Source: Agilicoccus flavus | GTDB taxonomy: Bacteria; Actinomycetota; Actinomycetes; Actinomycetales; Dermatophilaceae | Assembly (NCBI RefSeq): GCF_014857905.1 | Contig: NZ_JACYXE010000006.1 | Coordinates: 62,001-126,000 of the forward strand | Direction: 5' to 3' | Length of the DNA: 64,000 nucleotides | In this document: in pieces, positions 17,783 through 26,660 of the stretch | Position numbering within the stretch: position 1 is the stretch's first letter | Layout: the number at the start of each line of letters is the position of its first letter | Position numbers and translations under genes: made by a program | The notes under the pieces: model-generated | Told to the model about the DNA's origin: nothing | The model's database searches: none | What the model saw: only the letters and a program-made list of their open reading frames with translations

Positions 17783-19417
17783 TCAGCCCAGGAAGCCCGT
17801 GCGGACGGCGGACATGATGGAGACGTCCGTGCCGATCAGCGCCGAGCGGGCGGACACCGGCAGGTGGCCCTCGTTGATGTTCCAGACGATGGCGCCGCCC
17901 AATCCCTTGGCCTTGACGTAGGCGGCCTTCTCGGCGATGCTCCGCGCGTTCTCGTAGGTGACGTACGTGCACCCGGCCGGACCGATCGGCGTGGAGCTGG
18001 ACAGGTAGGGCACCTTGGCGACGTCGTCCCAGCGGGCGATGTCGGGGCGGTAGTACCGGGTCATGACGTTCGCGTAGCTCATGACGTTGTCGTCGGCGAC
18101 GATGCGCAGGTCCGGGCCGGACTGACGCGGCGCGGTCGTCCCGGTCATGCAGCTGCCGAAGAACCCGATCCCGACCCCGAGCTTGCGCGCGGGGACTCCC
18201 GCGGCCGTGAAGGCCCGCACACTCGCGTCGACACTCATCGGTGTCGTCGTCGAGTCACCGAACAACGCGCTGCTGTGCCACGAGTCCCAGCCTTCCCAGC
18301 CACCCGTCATTCCATAGCTCATGACGTTCACCTGATCGTAGACACCGGCCAGGTCCCGCAGGAACGGAAACACGGTGTTCTGGGGCAGATTCGTGTTCAC
18401 CGGCACGATGGGAATGGTGAGAAGAAGTCCGGGCTTCCGCGCTTTCAATTCGCGTCCCAATGAAATGGCGTTCGGGCCGTCCGCCGCGATCATCGGTTCC
18501 CAGTCGATGTCGACGCCGTCGAAGCCGAGGGCCGTCACGGTCGAGATGATGTTGTCCACGAAGGCGCGGCGATTGGTCGTCGACGCGGCCGAGGCGAAGG
18601 CGGCGCGGCTGCCGGCTCCTCCGAGCATGAGGATGGCCTTGCGACCGTTCTGGTGGGCGCGGTCGACGACGGACTTGGCCCAGGCCCGCCCTGTGGCGGT
18701 GTCGTGGTGGAAGAACGTCGTGTCCAACGTGCCGTCCGCCCGGGCCACTGCCGCCCCGACCGCGACGTGCGTCATGGCGTCCCACTCGACGGCCTCGAGT
18801 GGTTGGAGGTCCTTGAGGTATCCCACGTAGTACCCCATGACCCAGCGCGCGGGCTGCGGTGCGGGGACGGGGGCGGGCGGCTTGCGCTTGCCGGACAGGG
18901 TGGTGACCACGGTGAAGGTTCGCACAGGTCCCACGGCGATGCGCTTGCTCCCCTGCTGGTAGCCGACCTGATAGCGGTACGTACCCGCGGGGAACGTGCG
19001 CTTGGCGGTCAGGACGAGCGGCTTGGGGCCGATCGTCGCGTTCCGCCTGAGGGCCGTCGCGAAGGCGCGGCCCCTCCCGTCGCGGACGTCGATGAGGACA
19101 TGCTTCGTGCGCAGCACGCGCGGGCTGGTCACGCTCACCTGCAGCGTCACCGGTGAACCGGCCCGGACGGTGGCAGCGGGCGCCTTGGACCAGCGCAGTC
19201 GCGCCGCGGTCGCGGTCGGCCGCGAGGCGGCGCCGGCGGCCGGTGCCGTCGTCGCGGTCCTGCCTGCAGCCGCGGTCACCGTCCCGACGGGGGCGGGCGC
19301 CGCCTCCGAACGCGAGGTCGCGACCGTCGTCCCGGCCGTGACGGCGACGGCCGACAGGGTCGCGGCGCACAAGGCACGGCGGAGAGCGCGGAAAGCCGTG
19401 GGGCGGTGAGCAGGCAT
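17783..19417 (-). CDS. secreted GH18 (chitinase-like) protein with N-terminal beta domain
   Basis: The 544-residue product starts with a long signal peptide (basic start, then CAATLSAVAVTAGTTV, cleavage near RSEAAPA). An Ala/Thr-rich linker and an Ig-like module (VRAGSPVTLQVSVTSPRVLR to GPVRTFTVVTTLSGKRK) follow. From about residue 207 comes the GH18 barrel: WVMGYYVGYLKDLQPL, DGVDIDWEP with catalytic Glu307, NVMSYGMTGGWEGWDSWHS and GAIVWNINEGHLP. It is a longer paralogue of the GH18 protein at 13010-14164, and the two bracket the glycosyltransferase/flippase genes. The reading frame is open upstream, but ATG 19417 begins the signal peptide. A role in releasing or remodelling the surface glycan is inferred. 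Confidence 0.87.
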   Translation of the reverse strand: MPAHRPTAFRALRRALCAATLSAVAVTAGTTVATSRSEAAPAPVGTVTAAAGRTATTAPAAGAASRPTATAARLRWSKAPAATVRAGSPVTLQVSVTSPRVLRTKHVLIDVRDGRGRAFATALRRNATIGPKPLVLTAKRTFPAGTYRYQVGYQQGSKRIAVGPVRTFTVVTTLSGKRKPPAPVPAPQPARWVMGYYVGYLKDLQPLEAVEWDAMTHVAVGAAVARADGTLDTTFFHHDTATGRAWAKSVVDRAHQNGRKAILMLGGAGSRAAFASAASTTNRRAFVDNIISTVTALGFDGVDIDWEPMIAADGPNAISLGRELKARKPGLLLTIPIVPVNTNLPQNTVFPFLRDLAGVYDQVNVMSYGMTGGWEGWDSWHSSALFGDSTTTPMSVDASVRAFTAAGVPARKLGVGIGFFGSCMTGTTAPRQSGPDLRIVADDNVMSYANVMTRYYRPDIARWDDVAKVPYLSSSTPIGPAGCTYVTYENARSIAEKAAYVKAKGLGGAIVWNINEGHLPVSARSALIGTDVSIMSAVRTGFLG

Positions 19418-19701
19418 GCAGGAATGGCCCTTCGTGCAGCAAAGATCAGCGATGAGATGCCGGCCGAGAATGACCCGCCACGTGAACATCGACGTGCCTG
19501 TCGGTGTCCTGAGCGGGGGCGATCCGGATCACTCGCACGGTGATCGCGAGGTCCGGACCGAATGGGTCCGGGCCTTCCTGCGCGGCAAAGGATTAGCGGG
19601 CCTCGACGGGCAGGTGCGCCTCGCGCCGCGGATAAATGCATGCCTCCGACCCCGCGCGTGGCGGCCACGGATTAGGCTGACGGCGCGGCGGCGAAGGGGA
19701 G

Positions 19702-21303
19702 ATGGCGATGCGCAGGACATGGATCCGGTCCGCGGAGAGGTCTCTCGCCGTGCACGTCTACGAGCCCGACGGGGCGCAGACGGCCGGGGTCCTGGTCGTC
19801 GTGCCCTCGTTCGGCTTCGAGGCCGAGGTGTCGTACCGGTCGATGGTCGCGGTGGCGGAGCGCGCCACCTCCGCGGGATTCCTCGCGATCGTCACGGACC
19901 CCACGGGCCACGGGGACTCGGCCTGCTCACGGGGTGTCGAGGACCTCGTCGGGGCGTGGCACGGCGACGTGCGCGCCATCGTGGGGATGGCGGCGCGGCT
20001 GGCTCCGCGGGCACCCGTGACCCTGCTGGGGCATCGACTGGGTGGAGCCGTGGTGGCGTCCTTCCCCGGCCCCGAGGTCGCCCGCCGAATCGCCTGGGAA
20101 CCGGTCTCGGGACGGTCGTTCGTCCGGCGGCAGCAGCTCGTGCTGGCGATCTCGCAGCCGTCCGCGGACCCCGCTGTTCGCGGCTCCGAGCCGTTCGCGC
20201 TCGACCTGACCCCGGGTCAACTCGACAACCTCCGGACCCTGCGCGCGCCCAAGGTCGGCGCGGCGTCGGTGGAGGTGTGGATGGACGAGGACCGACGAGC
20301 GGCAGAGGCGGCCCTGGGCCTGCCGCCGTTCTACGCCGAGATCCCGTTCGCGGTGATCGACGATCTCGTCGGCGCCCTGCCGAGAGCGCAGGCCAGCCCC
20401 CTCGTCCCGTGGACCGAGCACGTGGTCAGCGACGGGCTCCTCGCGCCGGGGGCGGAGGGGGTGACGGAGTCCTTCGTCCGGATCGGGCCCCATCGGCTGT
20501 GCGGGGTGCTCACCCTCCCGCCCGACGGGCCGGGCCCGACATGGCTCGTCTTCACGGGGCAGGGGGCGGAGCGGGCCAGCGGGCCGAGCGGCCTGTGGAC
20601 CGACCTCGCGCGCGACGGCGCTGCAGCGGGTCTGGTCGGCCTCAGGGCGGACCGACGACGGGTCGGTTGGCACGTCGACCCGGCGGCCGCGCGGGAACCC
20701 AATCCGTTCACGCCCGAGGGTGTGGAGGACGTCGTCGACGCGGTGCGTCACGCGCGAGAGAGCGGTGCCCGGCGCGTCGTCCTCGTCGGCTCCTGCGCCG
20801 GGGCGTGGTTGGCGCTCGCGGCGGCCGGGCGGACGACGGTCGACGACGTCGTGGCCCTCAACGTGCCGTCCTGGAGCGGCAGCGCACGGTTCTTCGACGA
20901 CGCGTTCCTGGCCCACTGGAACGGGCCGTCCCCGCTCGCGGACTCCACGCCGGGCAGGTCGGCCCGGCTACGCGCCGGGGCGATCGCGTCGCTCACGCGC
21001 TGGCCTCGCGTGCGGGAGCGGGTGATGCGGGCGCGTGAGACGGTGCGCGCGGCCGGACGACGTTCTGTGGGCCTGCCGCTGCTGTGGGCCGTGGGCCGGA
21101 CGACCACGGTCCACGTGCTGCTGTCCGGACGAGATCTCGCCTTCTTCGCGGCCTCGGGCGGGCGGGCCGTCCTCCCCGCCCTGCGGCGGGCCGGGCGCGA
21201 CATCCGGCTCACCCGGGCCGACGCCATCGACCACGGGCTCCGCACGGCTCGGTCCCGGCACGTCGTGCGCGAGGTCGTCGAGCGGGCCGTCGGCGCCCCC
21301 TGA
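19702..21303 (+). CDS. double alpha/beta-hydrolase protein resembling fused exosortase-A-locus hydrolases 2 and 1
   Basis: This 533-residue protein contains two alpha/beta-hydrolase units in tandem. In the first, the nucleophile elbow reads LLGHRLGGAVV, with Arg112 where the serine belongs. In the second it reads LVGSCAGAWLALAA, with Cys365 at the nucleophile position. The same unusual pair (GLRLGA-type and GLCDGA-type elbows) marks the two hydrolases that accompany exosortase-A exopolysaccharide loci of Gram-negative bacteria. There they are separate genes and their reaction is unknown. No signal peptide is seen. No exosortase is present in this window. The gene diverges from the GH18 gene and converges on the polymerase gene. 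Confidence 0.72.
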   Translation: MAMRRTWIRSAERSLAVHVYEPDGAQTAGVLVVVPSFGFEAEVSYRSMVAVAERATSAGFLAIVTDPTGHGDSACSRGVEDLVGAWHGDVRAIVGMAARLAPRAPVTLLGHRLGGAVVASFPGPEVARRIAWEPVSGRSFVRRQQLVLAISQPSADPAVRGSEPFALDLTPGQLDNLRTLRAPKVGAASVEVWMDEDRRAAEAALGLPPFYAEIPFAVIDDLVGALPRAQASPLVPWTEHVVSDGLLAPGAEGVTESFVRIGPHRLCGVLTLPPDGPGPTWLVFTGQGAERASGPSGLWTDLARDGAAAGLVGLRADRRRVGWHVDPAAAREPNPFTPEGVEDVVDAVRHARESGARRVVLVGSCAGAWLALAAAGRTTVDDVVALNVPSWSGSARFFDDAFLAHWNGPSPLADSTPGRSARLRAGAIASLTRWPRVRERVMRARETVRAAGRRSVGLPLLWAVGRTTTVHVLLSGRDLAFFAASGGRAVLPALRRAGRDIRLTRADAIDHGLRTARSRHVVREVVERAVGAP

Positions 21304-21331
21304 GGTCCGGCGGGGTCGACCGCAGTGCCCC

Positions 21332-23221
21332 TCAGGGCACTCGGAGGTGGCCGGTCGGCCTCCGGGAGCTACTTCGCCGGGACCTCGTCCCGAGCCAGGC
21401 CACGGCGAGCGCGCCGGCAGCCCCGAGGCCGACGGCCGGCACGAGGTGGGCCTGCCAGGGGGCCACCCGTTCCGCGACGGCCGGGCCCACCGGCCGGATG
21501 ACCAACTCCGCTCCGCCCGACTGCGCGGCGCGGGTCGACAGACGCTCGGACAACAGGCGGGCCGCCGCGTCCGCGACCCGTGACGCGGTCGCGGGATCGT
21601 CGGCCGTCGCCGTCAGCCGCAGCGACGTGGCCTGGGGTGCGCGGCGCACGGCCAGGTCGACGTGCGAGGCGTCGTCCTCCGAGACCCCCGCCGCCGAGAC
21701 CGCCGCGGCCCGGAAACCGGGGAGTGAGCCGAGGGTCTCCATCGTGGCGGACGCGTGGGACCGGGCGATGCGGCCGGCCTCGCCGTCCGACGGGTTCCCG
21801 ACGGGCACCGCCGCGACGACGACCGTGCTCGCGGTGTGGACCGGCTGGAGCGCGAGAGGCACGAGCGCCACGACGCCCGCCGCGACCAGCGACGCCGTGG
21901 CGCCCAGGCGCACCTCGCGACGGGTGGGCAACCGAAAGGGGTCGTGCACGTCCGCGGTGGCGCGCGCGCAGAGACCGGCGACCAGCAGGACGGCGCAGAA
22001 GCCGACGGTGCGGGCCTCCAGCTCGAACGTGGACTCGGTGATCATGCGGGCCGAGGCCCCCGCCAGGAGTGCCAGGCCGAGCGCCTCCTCCGGCCCGAAG
22101 ACGCGGCGGCGCAGCGGGGCCGCGAGCGCGAGGAGCCAGAGGATCAGGCCGACGAGACCGGCGCGGGCCAGGATGTGGGAGGTCTGGCCGTGATCGCTGG
22201 ACAGATACCCCTCCGACGCCACCTCGACCGTGTTCCAGGGCACGCCGTACCACAGGGCCGTGCCCTCGAGCGCGTGTCGGTTGGCGGCGTAGACCGCGCC
22301 GCGGCCCGTCAACGCGGTCGGATCGGCGGCGAGGAACAGCGCCAGCGAGACGAGCGTGGCGGCGATCGGGGCGGCCACGAACAGGACGTTGATCCGGGCC
22401 CGCGTCGCGCCTCCGCTGAACAGGTGCCGCACGTAGATCGCGACCGCGGTCGCGAGGAGCACGGAGGCGATCCCGGTTCGGCTGCCCGAGCCCAACGCCA
22501 CGAGGAGAGCGCTGAGCGAGCTCACCGCGAGACGGGGCCCGGATGAGGCCGCGGCCAGCGGCAGCAGGAGGGAGACGGCGGCGATGCCGGTGTTCTCCTG
22601 GGTGAAGAATCCGGCGTCGAGGGATCCGAAGATCCCGCACTTGTCCTCCCGACACGGGAGCCGGGACACCTCGGGTGCGACGAACGGGTACACGAACTGC
22701 CCGACGGCGAAGAGATCCCGGATGAGGTTGACGCGCCGGACGGTCGTCAGGGTCGGTGGTGCGCTGACGACACCGACGACCAACGGGACGGCGCCGATGA
22801 TGACGAGGTCGGCGGGGCCGAGTCCCTCCTTGCGGGGGATGAGCACGCTGAGGACGACCCACCACACGACGAGGAGTTGCAGGGACAAGCTGAGCGGGGA
22901 ACCGACCCGGGTGCCGGACCGCGGGGCGATCGACGCCATCCCGGCCGCAGCGACCGCGGCGCAGAAGAAGCCGACGCCGACGATCGTGCTGGTGTGCCCG
23001 TTCTCGACGATCGTCATGTGACCCATGGCGTCCGAGACGAGGTGCGCGCCGTCCACGAGACGGCTGGCGACGGGGTAGCCGAGGGCTCCGACGAGGAAGA
23101 GCACGATCGCGTGCCCGCCCCACGTGTCGTGCGGCGGGCCGGTGTCGTCGAGCCCGGCTCGACGACGCCGGCGTGCACCCGTCCGCCCGGCCGGGGTCGG
23201 GACGGACGCGACGGGTCTCAT
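21332..23221 (-). CDS. Wzy/O-antigen-ligase-like polymerase fused to a Wzz-like C-terminal domain
   Basis: The first 430 or so residues are strongly hydrophobic with about 12 membrane helices. A large external loop holds CGIFGSLDAGFFTQENTGIA, where TQEN resembles the signature of the O-antigen ligase/polymerase family. From about residue 438 a second unit follows: a membrane helix (LGATASLVAAGVVALVPLAL), an external alpha/beta region with LRLTATADDPATASRVADAAARLL, and a final helix (VPAVGLGAAGALAVAWLG). This is the architecture of a polysaccharide co-polymerase. The fusion would tie polymerisation directly to chain-length control. The gene overlaps the preceding Wzz-like gene by ATGA. Confidence 0.8.
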   Translation of the reverse strand: MRPVASVPTPAGRTGARRRRRAGLDDTGPPHDTWGGHAIVLFLVGALGYPVASRLVDGAHLVSDAMGHMTIVENGHTSTIVGVGFFCAAVAAAGMASIAPRSGTRVGSPLSLSLQLLVVWWVVLSVLIPRKEGLGPADLVIIGAVPLVVGVVSAPPTLTTVRRVNLIRDLFAVGQFVYPFVAPEVSRLPCREDKCGIFGSLDAGFFTQENTGIAAVSLLLPLAAASSGPRLAVSSLSALLVALGSGSRTGIASVLLATAVAIYVRHLFSGGATRARINVLFVAAPIAATLVSLALFLAADPTALTGRGAVYAANRHALEGTALWYGVPWNTVEVASEGYLSSDHGQTSHILARAGLVGLILWLLALAAPLRRRVFGPEEALGLALLAGASARMITESTFELEARTVGFCAVLLVAGLCARATADVHDPFRLPTRREVRLGATASLVAAGVVALVPLALQPVHTASTVVVAAVPVGNPSDGEAGRIARSHASATMETLGSLPGFRAAAVSAAGVSEDDASHVDLAVRRAPQATSLRLTATADDPATASRVADAAARLLSERLSTRAAQSGGAELVIRPVGPAVAERVAPWQAHLVPAVGLGAAGALAVAWLGTRSRRSSSRRPTGHLRVP

Positions 23222-23814
23222 GACCGCGACATCAGGTCTCGGACGACCGCGGCGAGCAGACCCAGGACGAGACCGAGCATGAGCCCGATGAGGAGGTAGA
23301 TGCGCACGTTGGGCGCGACGGGTGAAGTGGGAGGCGTGGCCGGCTGGATCGTGCTCACCCGGATCGGGCTCTGCCCGCCCGCCCGCGTCTCGATCCGCTG
23401 GATCTCGGCCCCGAAGTTGCGGGCGAAGGACGAGGCCGTCGTCGCGGCCGCCTCGGCGTCCCTCGCCGTCGTCGTGATGTCGAGCACGGCCGAATCCGTG
23501 GGCACGGCGGCCGACACCTGCGAGGCGAGCTCGGCGGGAGGAACACCCGTGTCCCGGGACACGGCCGCCAGGACGGCCGGTGCCGTGACGATCAACGGGT
23601 AGGACCGGATCTGACTCTGCACGTACTCGGCGCCCTGGCTGAGGGCGGCCGCGTCCCGGCTGTCGGTCGAGGTCACGTACAGCGAGGTGTGAGCCTCGTA
23701 CGTCTTGGGCAGCAGCGAGGCGGCGGCCAGTCCGGCCAGCGCGCCGAGCAGCGTCACCCCGATGACCCAGACGATCCGTCGTCGGACGATCCGGACGAGG
23801 TCGGTGAGGCTCAT
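23218..23814 (-). CDS. Wzz/YveK-type chain-length determinant (polysaccharide co-polymerase)
   Basis: The 198-residue product has one helix near each end (VWVIGVTLLGALAGLAAASLL and YLLIGLMLGLVLGLLAAVV), enclosing an external domain with SLYVTSTDSRDAAALSQGAEYVQS. The second helix is preceded by a proline-rich ATPPTSPVAPN, the conserved Wzz boundary. It ends soon after the helix and lacks a kinase domain, so any tyrosine kinase must be separate. It overlaps the glycosyltransferase before it and the polymerase after it by ATGA. A second Wzz-like module is fused to the polymerase. Confidence 0.88.
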   Translation of the reverse strand: MSLTDLVRIVRRRIVWVIGVTLLGALAGLAAASLLPKTYEAHTSLYVTSTDSRDAAALSQGAEYVQSQIRSYPLIVTAPAVLAAVSRDTGVPPAELASQVSAAVPTDSAVLDITTTARDAEAAATTASSFARNFGAEIQRIETRAGGQSPIRVSTIQPATPPTSPVAPNVRIYLLIGLMLGLVLGLLAAVVRDLMSRS

Positions 23815-25121
23815 GCCGGCACGTCCTCGGCGCTCGGGCTGCCGCCCGAGGCGCGGGCGGCCGCGATCTCCTGCCGATAGACCTCGAGCAGTGCCTCCAT
23901 GTGACCTTCCTCCGTGACCGATCGCTCCAGCACCTGGTCGCGCAGCCGTTCCGAACCCGCCAGGTCGGAGGTCAGAGCGTCGCGCAGGGCCTCCACCAGC
24001 GCCGCGTCGTCCTGATAGGGCACGACCCGCCCCGTCGAGGCACCCACCATCTCCGGCATGCCACCGAGGTCCGACACGATGGCGGGAACTCCGGCCATGA
24101 GGCTCTCCCGCACCGAGAACGGGCTGTTCTCGTACCACCGGGCCGGGTGCACCGTGACGACCGCCTCGGCGAGTTCGGCCTCGATCCGGGTCGCGTCGCA
24201 GTGTCCGAGGAAGTCGACCCGGGGGATGCGGTGCGCCGCGACCTCGGCCTCCAGCGACGCACGTTCGGAGCCGTCGCCGAGGATGCGCAGGCGCGCCCCC
24301 GGGTGCTCGTGGGCGACGGCGGACCAGGCGCGCAGCAGCCGGTCGGCGCCCTTGACCGGTGACAGACGGCCGAGGAAGACGACGTTCCGGCGGGCCTCCC
24401 CGGTCTGATCGGGTCGTCCCGCCCGGGGCAGGCGCGAGGCCGGTCTCCAGGGCAGGTCGAGGTAATCGATGCGCTCGTCCGGGCGACCGTCGGCCACGAG
24501 CAGGTCCCGCATGAAACGGGACGGCGCCAGGATGCGCGGGTCCGTCCGCTCCCAGACGCGATCCGCGACACGCCCTTCCGCTGCCCCCAGCAGGGTGACG
24601 GCCCGACTGCCCTTCATGCACGCACGCGACAGCGGGGCCGTCACCTTCGTCCGGGCCGACACCCCCACGCAGGCGGTGCAGATCGCGCCCGCGGCGTCGT
24701 CGAAGAGGGTCTGATTCGCGCAGATCAGCTTGAACTCGTGCGCCGTGAGGACGGACGGGACTCCCGCCTTCGTCGCGGCGCTGACGACGGAGGGCGTGAG
24801 CTGGTAGCACGTCCCGTGGAAGTGCACCAGGTCGGGGCGGAACTCGGCCAGCGTCCGGCTCATCCGGCGACCGGCCTCGGGCGACCAGACGCTGAGCAGG
24901 GCGCTCCGTGCCCGCTCCGAGGCCCCGGCCTCGAACGAGCGGGTCCGGGTCAGCCACATCGGCGCCTCCGGGAGGGCCATGAGGTCGGCGCCGGCGGGCG
25001 GTGCCATGCCGAACAGACCGACCTCGTGCCCGCTGTCCGCGAGGGCGTGGGCGAGCCACCGGACGTAGGTCTCGACGCCGCCCACGTGGTGGAGGAACTT
25101 GCTGGCGATGAGGATCTTCAC
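23811..25121 (-). CDS. GT-B glycosyltransferase (family 4)
   Basis: The 436-residue enzyme begins VKILIASKFLHHVGGVETYVRWLA, the N-terminal Rossmann start of GT4 enzymes. Its donor-binding half has VVFLGRLSPVKGADRLLRAW, LRILGDGSERASLE, the EX7E region HPARWYENSPFSVRESLMAGVP and SDLGGMPEMV. A Cys-containing insert (ICANQTLFDD...ICTACVG) is typical of a GT4 subgroup. It starts with GTG 25121, with CAGGAG six bases upstream. It is predicted to add one sugar to the lipid-linked repeat unit; the donor is not readable from sequence, though rhamnose is available locally. Confidence 0.9.
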   Translation of the reverse strand: MKILIASKFLHHVGGVETYVRWLAHALADSGHEVGLFGMAPPAGADLMALPEAPMWLTRTRSFEAGASERARSALLSVWSPEAGRRMSRTLAEFRPDLVHFHGTCYQLTPSVVSAATKAGVPSVLTAHEFKLICANQTLFDDAAGAICTACVGVSARTKVTAPLSRACMKGSRAVTLLGAAEGRVADRVWERTDPRILAPSRFMRDLLVADGRPDERIDYLDLPWRPASRLPRAGRPDQTGEARRNVVFLGRLSPVKGADRLLRAWSAVAHEHPGARLRILGDGSERASLEAEVAAHRIPRVDFLGHCDATRIEAELAEAVVTVHPARWYENSPFSVRESLMAGVPAIVSDLGGMPEMVGASTGRVVPYQDDAALVEALRDALTSDLAGSERLRDQVLERSVTEEGHMEALLEVYRQEIAAARASGGSPSAEDVPA

Positions 25122-25173
25122 CGGGTCTCCTGTCGGGGATGGCTTCGGCGCAATCGGTGCCGGGACGTCCGGC

Positions 25174-26475
25174 TCACCGGGCGTCGACGGACGCGTCGGC
25201 AGGGCGGTCGGCCGGGTTCGCGGGGACCGGGGACTCGATGCGGCCCGCCTCCTCCGGGGGTTGGATCCACGGGGTCCGCCCGTAACGCCAGGCGGAGGCG
25301 GGGGAGCGGCGTCCCGAGTACAGCGTGCGCTGGGACTCTCCGCCGGCCAGACGATCGCACAACGCGCCGTAGGCGGTGGCGACGTGGTCCCAGGTGTACC
25401 GCCGCAGAGCGCGGGCGGCGAGGGCGTCGCCGCGCCTGCGGGTGTCGACGGGGTCGGCCTCCGCCTCGTCGATGGCGGCCGCGATCTCACCCGGGGTGGA
25501 CGCGTACAGGGCGTCGGGTCCCGCGACCTCGCGGTTGAACACGACGTCGTAGGCGATCGTCTGCGTGCCGGCGCCCATCGCCCGCAGCAGCGAGGGGTTG
25601 GTCCCCCCGACGGAGTGGCCGTGCAGGTACGTGAGGGCACCGGCGTACAGCTGGTCGAGGAGGTTCTGGTCCCACACACCGCCCAGGAGGCGGACCTGGT
25701 CCGATCGGGAGGCCAGTTCCTCGATCCGGGCGTTGTGCTCGGTGGGGTACGGGGTCGACCCGACGACCACGAGCGGGTAGCGGGCCCCGCTGCGCAGATA
25801 CCCCTCGATCATGAGGTCGACGTGGTTCTCGGGCTCGAACCGGGCGACGCAGACGTGGAAGCGGCCCTTCTCCACCCTCACGCCCGACAGCAGGTCGGAG
25901 CCCACCCGCGTCATGTCCGGGGCGCCGTAGGCGATGCCGACCGTGCGGGCCCCGAACTCGTCCGCGTAGTAGCGCTCGATGCCGTAGGCGTCGGCGACCA
26001 GCGCGTCGGCCCATCGCACGGACAGCGACTCGGCGAGCCGGTAGTACCGGCGGCCTACCGGCCCCCACTTGGTGCGGCGCCACTCGAGGCCGTCGACGTG
26101 CACCGCGGCCGGGATGCCGCGCAACCTCAGCAGCGGCAGCACGGGCGCGTTGGCCGCGTTGCAGACGACGACGGCGTCGAATCGGCGCCGCGAGAAGACC
26201 AGGTGCAGAGCGGAGAGGAACGTGTGGCTCAGGGTCTCGAGCGAGCGCTTCTTCATGGCCGGCAGATGGACCAGCTTCATCCCGAGGTACTCACGGGGTT
26301 GCGGCGTCTCGCCGCTGTTCCCCGTCCGGCAATAGACGGTGACGTCGTGGCCCTGCTCGACCAGACGGCGGCCGACCTCCTCCATCGCCGTCTCGAAACC
26401 GCCGTAACGCGCGGGCACGCCCCGCGTTCCGAGGAGGGCGATCCGACGCGCGCGCACAGCGTGTCCACCTGGCAT
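25174..26475 (-). CDS. DUF1972/GT4 glycosyltransferase (probable rhamnosyltransferase)
   Basis: The 433-residue protein starts RRIALLGTRGVPARYGGFETAMEEV, the signature of the DUF1972 N-terminal domain found in WsaF/RgpA-like rhamnosyltransferases. It continues with AVHVDGLEWRRTKWG and a GT4 C-terminal half containing ARFEPENHVDLMIEGY, LLGGVWDQNLLDQLYAGALTYLHGHSVGGTNPSLLRAMGAG. With the complete dTDP-rhamnose pathway next door, rhamnose is the likely donor (inference). ATG 26475 was chosen, with an upstream ATG at 26502 as the alternative. The last 60 residues are Pro/Arg-rich and not conserved. Confidence 0.88.
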   Translation of the reverse strand: MPGGHAVRARRIALLGTRGVPARYGGFETAMEEVGRRLVEQGHDVTVYCRTGNSGETPQPREYLGMKLVHLPAMKKRSLETLSHTFLSALHLVFSRRRFDAVVVCNAANAPVLPLLRLRGIPAAVHVDGLEWRRTKWGPVGRRYYRLAESLSVRWADALVADAYGIERYYADEFGARTVGIAYGAPDMTRVGSDLLSGVRVEKGRFHVCVARFEPENHVDLMIEGYLRSGARYPLVVVGSTPYPTEHNARIEELASRSDQVRLLGGVWDQNLLDQLYAGALTYLHGHSVGGTNPSLLRAMGAGTQTIAYDVVFNREVAGPDALYASTPGEIAAAIDEAEADPVDTRRRGDALAARALRRYTWDHVATAYGALCDRLAGGESQRTLYSGRRSPASAWRYGRTPWIQPPEEAGRIESPVPANPADRPADASVDAR

Positions 26476-26660
26476 GTCCCGACTCGCTTTCCCCCGGGCC
26501 ATGACCCTGGGCGTCATCTGCTCGCGACCCCTCCGCGCCGTGTCGTACGCGGGCCCCAGTGGATCGAACGTTCAGAACGACTGTACAGGCGCGGGAACCG
26601 TCACGCCGGGGCGAGCCCCGCCCGGCGGGCGGCCCCCGGCGCCCGGGTCCGTGAACGGGG

